Below are positions 1 through 8,003 of a stretch of 42,821 nt of DNA, piece by piece. The notes beneath the pieces were generated by a model. That model was not told where the DNA came from and searched no databases. It was given only the letters and a program-made list of their open reading frames with translations. Position 1 is the first letter of the stretch. The number at the start of each line of letters is the position of its first letter. Made by a program: the position numbers and the translations under genes. Origin of the DNA: Terriglobia bacterium (lineage in GTDB: Bacteria; Acidobacteriota; Terriglobia; Bryobacterales; Bryobacteraceae); contig JAIQEX010000048.1 of NCBI GenBank assembly GCA_020073615.1, positions 1 through 42,821 of the forward strand, in the 5' to 3' direction.

Positions 1-815
1 TGCTTCTTGCCATCGAGAGCCCGCCGATATTGTCGGCGCCCGTACGCGTAGGCGCCCGCATATCGCGGATTGTTCAGCATGCGCAACGCCGCCCAGGTGG
101 TCAGCGGCCGGAAAACGATCGTGTCACCGACGCGGAGCCGAGACGGACAGAGAAGCCCTTCTTTCCGAAACACTTTCACCATCTGGCATGCCGAGCCGAC
201 GCGCGAGAACGTTTCGAAGAAGTAGGCAATCGTTTCCCGGATCTGTGCGTCGGGGTCGAGCACGACATTGCCAGCCTCGTCGTAGACGAAGCCTGTCGGC
301 AGGGGACAGCGATACTCCCCACGTCGCGCCTTATTGAGGATTCCGCCCCGCAATCTGGCCTTGAGCACGTGAAGCTCGGCTTCGCTCATGGTGCCTTTGA
401 GACCCAGCAGGAGCCGGTCGTTGAAGCTCGCGGGATCGTAGACGCCATCCTCGTCGAGAATCAACGTGTCGGCGAGGGCGCAGATCTCCAGCAGGCGGTG
501 CCAGTCGGCGTTGTTTCTCGCCAAGCGCGAGACCTCAAGGCCCATAACGATGCCGGCATGGCCCATACCCACATCGGTGACCAGGCGCTGAAAGCCTTCA
601 CGCCAAGCTGCCGACGCGCCCGACTCGCCTTGATCATTGTCGATGACGATAATCTGATCGTCGCGCCAGCCGAGTGCGATAGCGCGACCACGCAGCGCGT
701 ATTGGCGGTTTGTGCTCTCGATATTTTCCATGACCTGCCGCATAGAGGACTGGCGGACGTACAGGTACGCGCCCCGCTCGAGATGGTGAGGCTGGACTTT
801 GAGCGATTCATTCAT
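1..815 (-). CDS. Serine site-specific recombinase (resolvase/invertase family), 3' end beyond the window
   Basis: The reading frame from the ATG at 815 is open to base 1, so the gene is cut by the window edge (about 271 residues visible). The N-terminus has the resolvase catalytic strand YLYVRQSS, with the nucleophile at Ser23 or Ser24, followed by a typical resolvase domain (GLEVSRLARNNADWHRLLE, residues around 95-115) and the start of a Recombinase domain (RLRGGILNKARRGEY, then ALRMLNNPRYAGAYAYGRRQ). Large serine recombinases cut and rejoin DNA at specific sites and move integrative elements. The start codon overlaps the stop of the upstream 85-residue ORF (ATGA), which suggests translational coupling. 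With the HTH and DUF5372 genes upstream it forms a mobile cassette. The target site and element limits are not visible. Confidence 0.88.
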   Translation of the reverse strand, partial: MNESLKVQPHHLERGAYLYVRQSSMRQVMENIESTNRQYALRGRAIALGWRDDQIIVIDNDQGESGASAAWREGFQRLVTDVGMGHAGIVMGLEVSRLARNNADWHRLLEICALADTLILDEDGVYDPASFNDRLLLGLKGTMSEAELHVLKARLRGGILNKARRGEYRCPLPTGFVYDEAGNVVLDPDAQIRETIAYFFETFSRVGSACQMVKVFRKEGLLCPSRLRVGDTIVFRPLTTWAALRMLNNPRYAGAYAYGRRQYRRALDGKK

Positions 816-1069
816 GGGGTTGCTCCGTAATGATTGGCATTGATGGCCATGGCGGCAAAGATATGAACCACAGCTCTGTGCTCTTCCGGTATCTTCCAGT
901 TCGGCGGCCGAGAGCCAGCTGGCCGCGGCGGCGCACTCATAGTGGCCACCGCCCGCGCCCATCCGCTCATGCCGCGGCGGAGAAAGAGCAGCAGCCCGGT
1001 ACGAGCTTCGGGCGGCAGCGCGTCTCCGAGGACTGCCCCGCGCAGAGCTTCGTACTGCGCTACGACCAT
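812..1069 (-). CDS. Small protein of unknown function coupled to the serine recombinase
   Basis: This 85-residue ORF starts at ATG 1069 and ends in a TGA that overlaps the recombinase start by 4 bases. The N-terminal half (MVVAQYEALRGAVLG, then LLLFLRRGMSGWARA) looks like a short helical protein. The C-terminal half is rich in proline and basic residues, ending near a region predicted to be less ordered. I do not recognise a named domain. Its position between an HTH ORF and a recombinase, with start/stop overlap, suggests a conserved accessory gene of the mobile cassette. The call as coding rests on context and coupling rather than homology. Confidence 0.6.
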   Translation of the reverse strand: MVVAQYEALRGAVLGDALPPEARTGLLLFLRRGMSGWARAVATMSAPPRPAGSRPPNWKIPEEHRAVVHIFAAMAINANHYGATP

Positions 1070-1100
1070 GGATGACTCCGCGAATTGTTTTTGGGATTGC

Positions 1101-1568
1101 TCATCGGGGAGTTTTTTTTCCGGCGACCGCTCGTTCTATCGTCCTGGGGTGGATGTTGAGGTCGAACTTCTGCCGAACCAGCTTCGCGAGCTCGCGCGCT
1201 CGCACGGGCTCGCCCGCAACGAGTTGCTGTTGGACGAACGCCAGTGCCTCCCCCCGAAACTTGTGCGGACCGCGCGGACCGCGCTTCTGTGGCACCAGTC
1301 CAGCAATGCCGGCTCTGTCGAAGCTGGCCTTGGTTTGGTAGTAGGTCGGCCTCGACACGCCGTACTCCTCGGTGGCGGCGCTCACCGACGCGTTTTCGAC
1401 CGAGACACGGCGCAGCATCTCGTACTTAACCTGAACGATATCGCGCGGATCGAAGAACTCGTTGTCTTGAAACTTCGCATCGCGGACATGCTCGGGAGTC
1501 GGGTTTAACGTCCCCTCATCGCGGAGGACTTCGACCTTGAGGGGTTTGCTTTTGTTCTTCATGGGCAT
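1101..1568 (-). CDS. Helix-turn-helix protein of the recombinase cassette
   Basis: A 155-residue protein if translation starts at ATG 1568 (a second ATG at 1562 is equally possible). The middle (SVSAATEEYGVSRPTYYQTK, about residues 65-85) is a helix-turn-helix like those in IS3/IS481-type transposase N-termini, followed by a basic linker (VPQKRGPRGPHKF) and a second helical segment ending in RTIERAVAGKKTPR. The frame stays open upstream to 1895, but that extension has poor protein character. Likely a DNA-binding partner or regulator of the recombinase just downstream. No clear ribosome-binding site is seen before either ATG, so the start is uncertain. Confidence 0.7.
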   Translation of the reverse strand: MPMKNKSKPLKVEVLRDEGTLNPTPEHVRDAKFQDNEFFDPRDIVQVKYEMLRRVSVENASVSAATEEYGVSRPTYYQTKASFDRAGIAGLVPQKRGPRGPHKFRGEALAFVQQQLVAGEPVRARELAKLVRQKFDLNIHPRTIERAVAGKKTPR

Positions 1569-1732
1569 GGATCGCCACAATACGTATATATATTTATGCC
1601 GCATCATTAACCCCGAGTCAAGCAAAAACATACGGCCGTCTTCACTGAATAAAGCACGCACATGGCCATCCAGACCTGTCAATCGAGCGATCATGCGGCA
1701 TCTTTTCATTAACATATGCGGCGAAGTTCGCT

Positions 1733-2017
1733 TTACACATCCCCCGCCTTCCTCGGCGATCTGCGCTCGCGCATCTGGTCCACCAGCTGCGCGAGTTCGA
1801 GCAGATCCGCCACGCGGAACAGCGCACGTTGCTTGCCTAGGACGATCTCCGGGTCGGGGGCGGCCAGATCCGTCCACTGCAACGGAACGGAGCAAACCGC
1901 GACATCATCGACCCGGAACAGGAGACGTCTCCCGTAACGGTTGTATCGCTCGCCCACGCAAGCGACCTCCCTGCCGCTGAGCGGATGGAATGGATGCGTG
2001 ATGCGCACAAGACGCAT
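1733..2017 (-). CDS. DUF5372 family protein
   Basis: A 94-residue protein. The opening VRITHPFHPLSGRE, followed by a stretch giving basic/aromatic residues and then SVPLQWTDL, is the signature of DUF5372, a small family often found beside serine recombinases and transposases. The C-terminal helix (ADLLELAQLVDQMRERR) completes the expected length. It is the first gene of the minus-strand cassette that continues with the HTH ORF (164 bases downstream), the small ORF and the recombinase. Function of the family is not established, and a role in the mobility of this element is inferred from gene order only. Confidence 0.72.
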   Translation of the reverse strand: MRLVRITHPFHPLSGREVACVGERYNRYGRRLLFRVDDVAVCSVPLQWTDLAAPDPEIVLGKQRALFRVADLLELAQLVDQMRERRSPRKAGDV

Positions 2018-2046
2018 CGCTGGGACCGAAGCACCTGCACTCCGGG

Positions 2047-2271
2047 TTGAGCTACAAACGTTTGGAGAAGGGGCGCTTCCGCTGGCCTCGGGCGGCAGCC
2101 GGACAGAGCAAAGTGGTGCTCAGCCATGAGGAACTGGCGCTACTGGTGGGCGGCATCGATTTAGCGGGCAGCAAACGCCGGGCGTGGTTTCGGAAAGTGG
2201 TCGGGGAATCAGAAGGGGAGCTTGCGGCCAAGCCGCGGGCGACAACGTTCATGCAGGAAGGGATCGCATGA
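2047..2271 (+). pseudogene. IS66-type TnpB (Orf2) remnant, N-terminus missing
   Basis: The translated segment LSYKRLEKGRFRWPRAA and then LSHEELALLVGGIDL matches the C-terminal half of IS66 accessory protein TnpB (usual length about 115 residues, with a WYKRLEKG core). Everything upstream of that core is gone, and the sequence joins DUF5372 cassette DNA around base 2045. After the conserved part the frame continues for about 25 unrelated residues and ends in a TGA that overlaps the KTSC start. No IS66 transposase gene is visible, so this is a relic. Confidence 0.72.
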
Positions 2272-2489
2272 AGTGGACGCCTGTAGAGTCGAGCGCATTC
2301 CAGGCAGCCGCATACGCCGAGCGCCAGACTTTGCTGTACCTGCTGTTCCGCAGCGGCGAGGTCTATCGCTATTTCGATGTTCCCCGGGGACAGTATCAAG
2401 AGTTTCTGGCGGCGGAATCCAAAGGCCGATACTTCGGGCGCAACATTCGGGGGCGCTTCCGTTACGAACGCATGCTCCGGCCGCGATGA
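2268..2489 (+). CDS. KTSC domain protein
   Basis: A 73-residue protein starting at ATG 2268, preceded by an AGGAAGGG ribosome-binding site at good spacing. It matches the KTSC domain: MKWTPVESSAFQAAAY at the start, a strand giving LYLLFRSGEVYRYFDVP, then the typical acidic helix and SKGRYFGRNIRGRFRYERM. KTSC proteins are short single-domain proteins of unknown biochemical role, common in mobile regions and near DNA-modifying genes. The gene sits between an IS66 remnant and the broken glycosyltransferase gene, so it probably arrived with the mobile block. Length is normal for the family. Confidence 0.8.
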   Translation: MKWTPVESSAFQAAAYAERQTLLYLLFRSGEVYRYFDVPRGQYQEFLAAESKGRYFGRNIRGRFRYERMLRPR

Positions 2490-2510
2490 CCATCGCCCTG
2501 CGCCGAAAAA

Positions 2511-2528
2511 TTTCTCGTGACTGAGAAA
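2511..2528. terminator. Short hairpin at the edge of the left mobile block
   Basis: Arms TTTCTC and GAGAAA (six perfect pairs) flank a six-base loop; on the minus strand the hairpin is followed by five T residues. It lies just past the KTSC stop, at the exact place where similarity to the glycosyltransferase stops. It may be a weak terminator or part of an element end. Confidence 0.35.
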
Positions 2529-2531
2529 CTG

Positions 2532-3074
2532 CCGTCCATGAGCGAGGAAATTCGGATCCAGCACGTAGAAAGACAGGGCCAATAACGAAGCGCCTCGTCC
2601 GAACCTGCGGGCCGTCACGAATGCGATCGAGAACCCCAGGATCGGGGAAATGCCGATCGCGGCCAGTCTCCCGCGCAATAGAAGATCGTCGGCGGGTACT
2701 CGATTGCGGTATAGAAACTGCGTTGCGAGCGCGGGATCCCCGCCGTCGCGGGGTGAAACCGGATAGGCGGGAGGAAGTTCGGGATTCAAACCACGGATCG
2801 CCAGGCCAAATAGCAGTTTGAGCAGCGGCGGATGCTCGAGTCCCATTGTGTAGGCGCCGTTCCTGACGTAGCCATATCCTGTGACTAACTGGAAAGATTC
2901 ATCGATGGTTTGTGTCTCGCGCGAGACCGAAGATACCTGGGCCCATCCCATCCCGCCGAGCAACGCTACGCAGGCCCAACCATACCACCGGTCCAAAAAC
3001 GCCGGGCGATGCGCCGGCCGGCCCTCCGGGGGAAATAGGCCGTGGACGTTCCTTCCGCGCTGCCAAGTCGCCAT
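2532..3074 (-). pseudogene. Glycosyltransferase (GT39/ArnT-like) 5' fragment, truncated by mobile DNA
   Basis: From ATG 3074 the frame encodes a cytoplasmic N-terminus, a first membrane helix (WACVALLGGMGWAQV), then the conserved extracytoplasmic loop of the dolichyl-phosphate-mannose mannosyltransferase type: TIDESFQLVTGYGYV and MGLEHPPLLKLLFGL, with the key acidic residue in IDES. It continues through a second membrane region (LAAIGISPILGFSIAFV) to the motif DPNFLAHGR. After that residue (base 2532) the frame runs into the antisense of the KTSC gene and loses all family character. Complete members are 450-700 residues, so about three quarters of the gene is missing. Almost certainly non-functional. 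Confidence 0.8.
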
Positions 3075-3317
3075 AGCTGAAGTCCACGCCCGGGGCGGGC
3101 CGCGTTTGCTCGCGCCTGATTGGTCAATCTCCGTGTGACGCGCCATTGTATCTTCACGCTCGCGCGGCGCCTGTGCTTTCGCGCCGGCGCCTGTTGCAGA
3201 CGGCAACTTATCCTCGCCCGCTTTCAGTTGTACGCTGCCGGCCTGGATCACCGGGCCCGCCAGGTTACGCGCGGGCACAGGTGCGCCCATCCACCCAAAG
3301 CGATCTTGAAGTGGGTT

Positions 3318-5009
3318 ATGCTGTTTTCCATGCGAAAGCTGCTGGTTGTTTTCGGCCTGTCCTGTCTCGTCCTGGCGCAGGAAACGGTTGACGAAAGTAC
3401 CATCGCGAAAATCCGCTCCGAAGAGATGGAGCATTCGCAGATTCTGCACACCCTGCATATGCTGACGGACCGCTACGGGCCGCGCCTGACGGGGTCGCCC
3501 AACTACGAAAGCGCCGCCAAATGGGCCGTCGCCCAACTCACCGAATGGGGCTTCAAGAACGCCCATCTGGAGCCGTGGGACTTCGGGCATCCCGGCTGGA
3601 TGAATGAGCGGGCGGCCGGATACATGGTGGCGCCGGTGCGCGAGAATCTCAAGTTCGAAGTGCTGGGATGGACGCCGTCGACCGGGGGCACGGTGATGGC
3701 CCCGGCCATCGAGGTGGTGGTGCCGCAGGGTCCGTTTCCGGCGCCCCTCCCACCGGCCACCGATGCCCCGCCCGCGGCCGGCCGCGGCGGACGGGGCGCG
3801 CCACAGCGCCTGCCTCCCACCAAAGAGGAGATGACCCGGTGGGTACAGGACACCAAGGACCAGGTCCGCGGGAAGATGGTGCTTGTCGGCAAAGCCGCGC
3901 CCGTGGCGGTCAATTTCAATCCCCCGCAGTTGCGGCGCGACGATGCCGCGGTGAAGCAGAGCTACGACCCGAATAATCCGAATGCCGGCCGGGGCGGGCG
4001 CGGCACTCCTCCGCCGCCCGATCCCAGCCGCCTTACGCCGGCCCAGGTCACCGAAATGGTGGACGCCATGCTGCTGGAGAACGGCGCGCTGCTGCGCATC
4101 AACGACGCCGGCATGGACCACGGCCTCATCCGCGCCTTTCAGAACCGCACTTACGATTCTTCCAAAGTGGTTCCGACGGTGGTGCTGCGTAACGAGGATT
4201 ACGGCCGCATCGAGCGTCTGCTGCACGACGGCGAAGACGTGAGGCTGGAATTCAATATCGTCAACCGCGATTACCCCGAGGGCAAGACCGCCTACAACGT
4301 CGTGGCGGAGATTCCGGGCACGGATAAAGCCGATGAGATCGTGATGCTGGGCGGGCATCTCGACTCCTGGCACGCGGCCACGGGAGCGACCGACAACGCC
4401 ATCGGCTCTTCCATGATGATGGAGGCGGCGCGGCTGATTCAGGCCCTCAAGCTGAAGCCGCGGCGCACCATCCGCGTGGGCCTGTGGGCCGGCGAGGAGG
4501 AGGGGCTGCTGGGATCCAAGGCATACGTCGAGCAGCATTTCGGGACCTTCGAGAACCCCAAGCCGGAGTGGGCCACCCTGGATTGCTACTTCAACATCGA
4601 TTCGGGCACGGGACGGGTACGCGGCGCCAATATTTTCGGGCCTCCGGAAGCGGCCGCAGTGCTGCGTCCGGTGCTGGCCCGGTTCGAAGATTTCGGCGTG
4701 GCCGGCGCGAGCTCCACCAGCAGCCGGGCGACGGGCGGCACCGACAGCACCTCCTTCAATGCCGCCGGACTGCCCGGCATAGGGATGGCGCAGGACCCCA
4801 TCGAGTACCAGAGCTTCACCTGGCACACCAATCTGGATACCTACGAGCGCATCGTGCCCGACGACGCGATGAAGGCCGCTTCCACCATCGCGGCGGCGGT
4901 GTGGCATGTGGCCAACCTGGAGCAGATGATCCCGCGCTTCAGCAAGGAACAGATGCCGCTGCCAGTGACGCCGCGGCCAGCGGCGCCCACGCCCACGACG
5001 GCGCGGTAG
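3318..5009 (+). CDS. Secreted M28 family zinc aminopeptidase
   Basis: A 563-residue protein from ATG 3318 (GAAGTGGG upstream favours this over ATG 3330). A signal peptide (RKLLVVFGLSCLVLAQ) directs export. The catalytic domain in the second half has the M28 zinc-site pattern: GGHLDSW with His350, the bridging Asp359 in TDNAIG, Glu393/Glu394 in WAGEEEG as catalytic base and ligand, Asp428 in NIDSGTG and His503 in FTWHTN. The middle carries low-complexity Gly/Arg/Pro segments (GRGGRGAP, GRGGRGTPPPP), an unusual insert in an otherwise PA-like region. It probably releases N-terminal amino acids from peptides in the periplasm or outside the cell. It is transcribed alone, divergent from the broken glycosyltransferase gene and convergent with the multiheme cytochrome. 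Confidence 0.9.
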   Translation: MLFSMRKLLVVFGLSCLVLAQETVDESTIAKIRSEEMEHSQILHTLHMLTDRYGPRLTGSPNYESAAKWAVAQLTEWGFKNAHLEPWDFGHPGWMNERAAGYMVAPVRENLKFEVLGWTPSTGGTVMAPAIEVVVPQGPFPAPLPPATDAPPAAGRGGRGAPQRLPPTKEEMTRWVQDTKDQVRGKMVLVGKAAPVAVNFNPPQLRRDDAAVKQSYDPNNPNAGRGGRGTPPPPDPSRLTPAQVTEMVDAMLLENGALLRINDAGMDHGLIRAFQNRTYDSSKVVPTVVLRNEDYGRIERLLHDGEDVRLEFNIVNRDYPEGKTAYNVVAEIPGTDKADEIVMLGGHLDSWHAATGATDNAIGSSMMMEAARLIQALKLKPRRTIRVGLWAGEEEGLLGSKAYVEQHFGTFENPKPEWATLDCYFNIDSGTGRVRGANIFGPPEAAAVLRPVLARFEDFGVAGASSTSSRATGGTDSTSFNAAGLPGIGMAQDPIEYQSFTWHTNLDTYERIVPDDAMKAASTIAAAVWHVANLEQMIPRFSKEQMPLPVTPRPAAPTPTTAR

Positions 5010-5010
5010 T

Positions 5011-5071
5011 GGGGCAGGATGAAATCCTGCGCGGTGGTTGAAAACCGCCGCACTGCTTAACCGACTGCCCC
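5011..5071. terminator. Nested and tandem hairpins between convergent genes
   Basis: Two abutting hairpins share a GAA loop: GCAGGAT/ATCCTGC (5014-5030, perfect) and GCGGTGGTT/AACCGCCGC (5031-5051, one G-T pair). An outer pair, GGGGCAG at 5011 and CTGCCCC at 5065, can enclose both. The position between two convergent stop codons fits a bidirectional terminator. The compound palindromic structure also resembles dispersed REP-like units. Confidence 0.5.
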
Positions 5072-5087
5072 ACGGAGGCAGCCAGCC

Positions 5088-7868
5088 CTACCGGTAGGCG
5101 AACAGCATGGCGTAGACGATCAGGCCGATCATCAGCAGGCCCAGGGTGAGCGCCGTGAAGCCCAGGCGGCGCCAGAATTTTTGCGCGCGCGCTGCGGGCG
5201 CGGGCATCAGGAATTGTTCGAGCTGGCCGCTGTCCACCATCTGCTGGTATTCGCGCGGGCGATCGCGCTTGAACTCCTCGAGCGGCATGCCGCCCGTGAA
5301 AATCACCGTGTCGATGGGGAACTTCTCCGGCCGGAAATGCGTGTTGAAGAAGTGCACCACGAAGATGAAGCTCACCGCCAGCAGAGCTTCGTCGCTATGG
5401 ATGGTGGTGGCCACATTCACGGCCCATCCGGGGACCAGCCGGGTGAAGAACTCGGGGAACCACAGCAGCAGGCCGGTGCCGCCGATCACCGCGACGCCCC
5501 AGAAGACGGCGAAGTAATCGAACTTCTCCCAGTAGGTCCAGCGGCCGTACTGCGGCCGTTCGCCGCGTCCGCCGAACCACTTCAGCGAGGCGGTGAATTC
5601 GCGCCAGTCGCGCCCGTTGAACAGCATGCTCTCCGGGCCGGCGATGAAGCGCCGCCAGCTCACGCCGCTCTGGCGCTTCTGGCGGATCACATCGTAGAGA
5701 TGCAGGCCGAAATAGGTAAAGGTCAGCAGGGCGCAGAAGCGGTGAATCAGCCCGGCCGCCTCGAAGCCTCCCACCAGGCGGGCCACCACTTTGGCCCAGC
5801 CGGCGTAAGAGAACTTCAGGATCATGCCGGTCATTGCCAGCCCCAGGAAGCTGGAAACCACCATGAGGTGAAGGTTGCGCTGGAAAGGCTTGAACCGGCG
5901 CACGTACTGGCCGCCGTGGCCGTGCCCGTTCTGGATCTGCTTGCGGTACTCGAGCGAACGGGGCAGCCAGGCGACGGTGTGCGCGCCCGAGACCACTAGC
6001 GTACCCACCAGCAGCGTGGTCATGCCCCAGAACGTGTAGAACAGGAACGGATACTTCTTGGGGTCGTGGTGGGTGGCGTGGGTGAGGTATCCGGCGAACT
6101 GCCGGTGCGATCCCATGTGGCACTTCCCGCACGTGTTGACGATGTTGTTCCGGCTCAGCCGCGAGCGCGGATTGTTCACCGGCAGGATGTCGTGCGAGCC
6201 GTGGCAATCGTAGCACTTCGCGGTCTGCAGGTAGCCCAGCTTGGAAACCTTGCCGTGGAAGGTCTCGAAGTACGCTTCGGTGATCTGCTGGTGGCAGCGG
6301 CCGCACTGGTCCATGATGTGCAGCCGGAAGTTGGAGAGGTCCGTACGCTGGATGCTGTGCGCCGTATGGCACTCGGAGCACACCGGCAGCTCCTTGCTGG
6401 TTTTGGTGACCTCCGGACTGTGCACGCTGGCGTGGAACATCTCATAGATCCCGCGGTGGCACTGCGCGCAGGTCTGCGCGATGTTGGCGCGATTGACGCT
6501 GGAGCGCGGGTCCTTGCTGGGCAGTTCATGATGCGCGGTGTGACAGTCGGCGCAGTTGGCGGTCACGGTGAGCCCGCTCTGCAGCAGGCCTTTGCCGTGA
6601 ATGCTCTCCCGGTAGTGCTCCACGATCTGGTCCTGCTTGCCGGTGTAACGCAGGGCCGCCTTTTGGCCGGACAGGTGGCATTTGGCGCACAGCGCCGGCA
6701 CGTTGCGGGAGAACGTGGGCGAGGCGGGGTCGGCCTTGCCGCGGGTGCCATGCGGGCTGTGGCAGTCCTTGCATCCGGGCGCGTCCGGGCTGCCCGCGGC
6801 CGCGAGCGTGCCGTGCGTGCTCTCGCGATACTGGGCGACTACCTTGTCATGGCAGATGGAGCAGTCGACCTTGGCGGGCATGGTGTCGCATTGCCGGCCA
6901 TGGGAAGGCGTGCCGCCGGTGTGGCACTGCACGCATGCTTTTTGCGAGTGCTTCGATCCGGCGAGTTCGGCCTCGTTCACGAACAGCGACACGGTCTGGC
7001 CGGCGCGCGTTGCCTTCAGGTTCGGGTCCCTGTGGCAGCGCAGGCAGTCGTGGTCGCTCATCCCCTCGCTGTAATAGACCTTGCGCACTTTGTGCGGCTC
7101 GTGGCAATCCACGCAGGCGGGGATGAGATTCGGCCCTTTTTCCCACAATTCGCCGCGGATCACCTTGCGATGCACGGTTTCGATCTGGCCGTGGCAGCGG
7201 GTGCAGGTCTTGGCGATATTGGCTTTGGCAATGGAGGAGCGGGGGTCGGTATGCGGCAGCACGAAGTGCGCGGTGTGGCAGCTGGTGCAGACCGCCGCGA
7301 TGGTGAGTCCTTTTTCGAAAAGCGCCTGGCCGTGGAGGCTGTCCTTGTAGTTCTCGAGGATATTGGTCTGGGGGATGTTGTGGGTCAGGCTGACGGGCGT
7401 GCCTTCCCGGTGACAGCCGCCGCAGAGCCGCGGAATCTCCATGGTCGAAGTGGGAGACTTCGCATTGGAGGGCCGCAGGATGTTGTGTGTTCCGTGGCAG
7501 CTTTTGCAACCCGGCGCGAGGCTGTCGCCATGCGCCGACGCCTTGCCGTGCAGGCTGGCGGTGTACTGCGTCTGCTCATCGGAGTGGCAGGAGCCGCAAT
7601 CCACCTTGGCCAGCTTTTCCGGATGGGGGAAGTCCTTCTTTGCGAGATCGCTATGGCAGGCCGTGCATTCCAGTGCCGCGTGTGGCGACAGCGCCAGCGA
7701 TGCGGCGTCGAAGCGCGGCGGCACGCCCGCTTCCCGCTTGCCCGTGCGGGGCCCCGGTTCGTGGCATCCGGCGCACTCCTCAGAGCCCGGCGGGGTCTTG
7801 GACTGCTGACCTGGCAAGGTCGCGGCCAGGGTTCCAGCCACCAATAACAGACGGAACAGGTTCTTCAT
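5088..7868 (-). CDS. 19-heme cytochrome c fused to a b-type membrane cytochrome
   Basis: A 926-residue protein starting at ATG 7868 with a signal peptide (MKNLFRLLLVAGTLAATLP). I count 19 CxxCH heme c motifs in about the first 590 residues (from CAGCH to CGKCH), many in paired repeats with distal histidines (TAHFVLPHTDPRSS and similar blocks recur), so this part is a periplasmic electron wire. The last 320 residues hold six hydrophobic segments with histidines placed for two heme b groups (NLHLMVV, LIHRFC, FGLHLYDV, VVHFFNTHF), as in the cytochrome b561 / formate dehydrogenase gamma family. The likely role is electron exchange between membrane quinones and periplasmic partners. Such modules are usually separate genes, so a single-chain fusion is notable. 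A GGAGGG lies 18 bases before ATG 7868, too far for a normal ribosome-binding site. Confidence 0.9.
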   Translation of the reverse strand: MKNLFRLLLVAGTLAATLPGQQSKTPPGSEECAGCHEPGPRTGKREAGVPPRFDAASLALSPHAALECTACHSDLAKKDFPHPEKLAKVDCGSCHSDEQTQYTASLHGKASAHGDSLAPGCKSCHGTHNILRPSNAKSPTSTMEIPRLCGGCHREGTPVSLTHNIPQTNILENYKDSLHGQALFEKGLTIAAVCTSCHTAHFVLPHTDPRSSIAKANIAKTCTRCHGQIETVHRKVIRGELWEKGPNLIPACVDCHEPHKVRKVYYSEGMSDHDCLRCHRDPNLKATRAGQTVSLFVNEAELAGSKHSQKACVQCHTGGTPSHGRQCDTMPAKVDCSICHDKVVAQYRESTHGTLAAAGSPDAPGCKDCHSPHGTRGKADPASPTFSRNVPALCAKCHLSGQKAALRYTGKQDQIVEHYRESIHGKGLLQSGLTVTANCADCHTAHHELPSKDPRSSVNRANIAQTCAQCHRGIYEMFHASVHSPEVTKTSKELPVCSECHTAHSIQRTDLSNFRLHIMDQCGRCHQQITEAYFETFHGKVSKLGYLQTAKCYDCHGSHDILPVNNPRSRLSRNNIVNTCGKCHMGSHRQFAGYLTHATHHDPKKYPFLFYTFWGMTTLLVGTLVVSGAHTVAWLPRSLEYRKQIQNGHGHGGQYVRRFKPFQRNLHLMVVSSFLGLAMTGMILKFSYAGWAKVVARLVGGFEAAGLIHRFCALLTFTYFGLHLYDVIRQKRQSGVSWRRFIAGPESMLFNGRDWREFTASLKWFGGRGERPQYGRWTYWEKFDYFAVFWGVAVIGGTGLLLWFPEFFTRLVPGWAVNVATTIHSDEALLAVSFIFVVHFFNTHFRPEKFPIDTVIFTGGMPLEEFKRDRPREYQQMVDSGQLEQFLMPAPAARAQKFWRRLGFTALTLGLLMIGLIVYAMLFAYR

Positions 7869-8003
7869 TACAGTGGCTTGGCGCAACCCTCCATAGAAGA
7901 GTAAAAGACCCTTTGATCTTAGCAACTGTAGAATTCTACGTCAAGACGTGGGAATGTTTGTGGGAAAATCCAACAGTCGCCTGCCGGCGACGGGCGGACA
8001 AGG

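Noticed and set aside
30-830. A plus-strand frame of 266 codons over the recombinase
   Set aside because: The minus strand encodes a clear serine recombinase over the same bases; the plus frame has no recognisable domain.
2052-4907. A minus-strand frame of 951 codons
   Set aside because: Only the stretch 2532-3074 has family similarity (the glycosyltransferase fragment). The rest is antisense to the M28 peptidase and KTSC genes and is an effect of high GC.
6066-7847. A plus-strand frame of 593 codons across the multiheme cytochrome
   Set aside because: The minus strand holds 19 regular CxxCH motifs; the plus frame is their antisense shadow.
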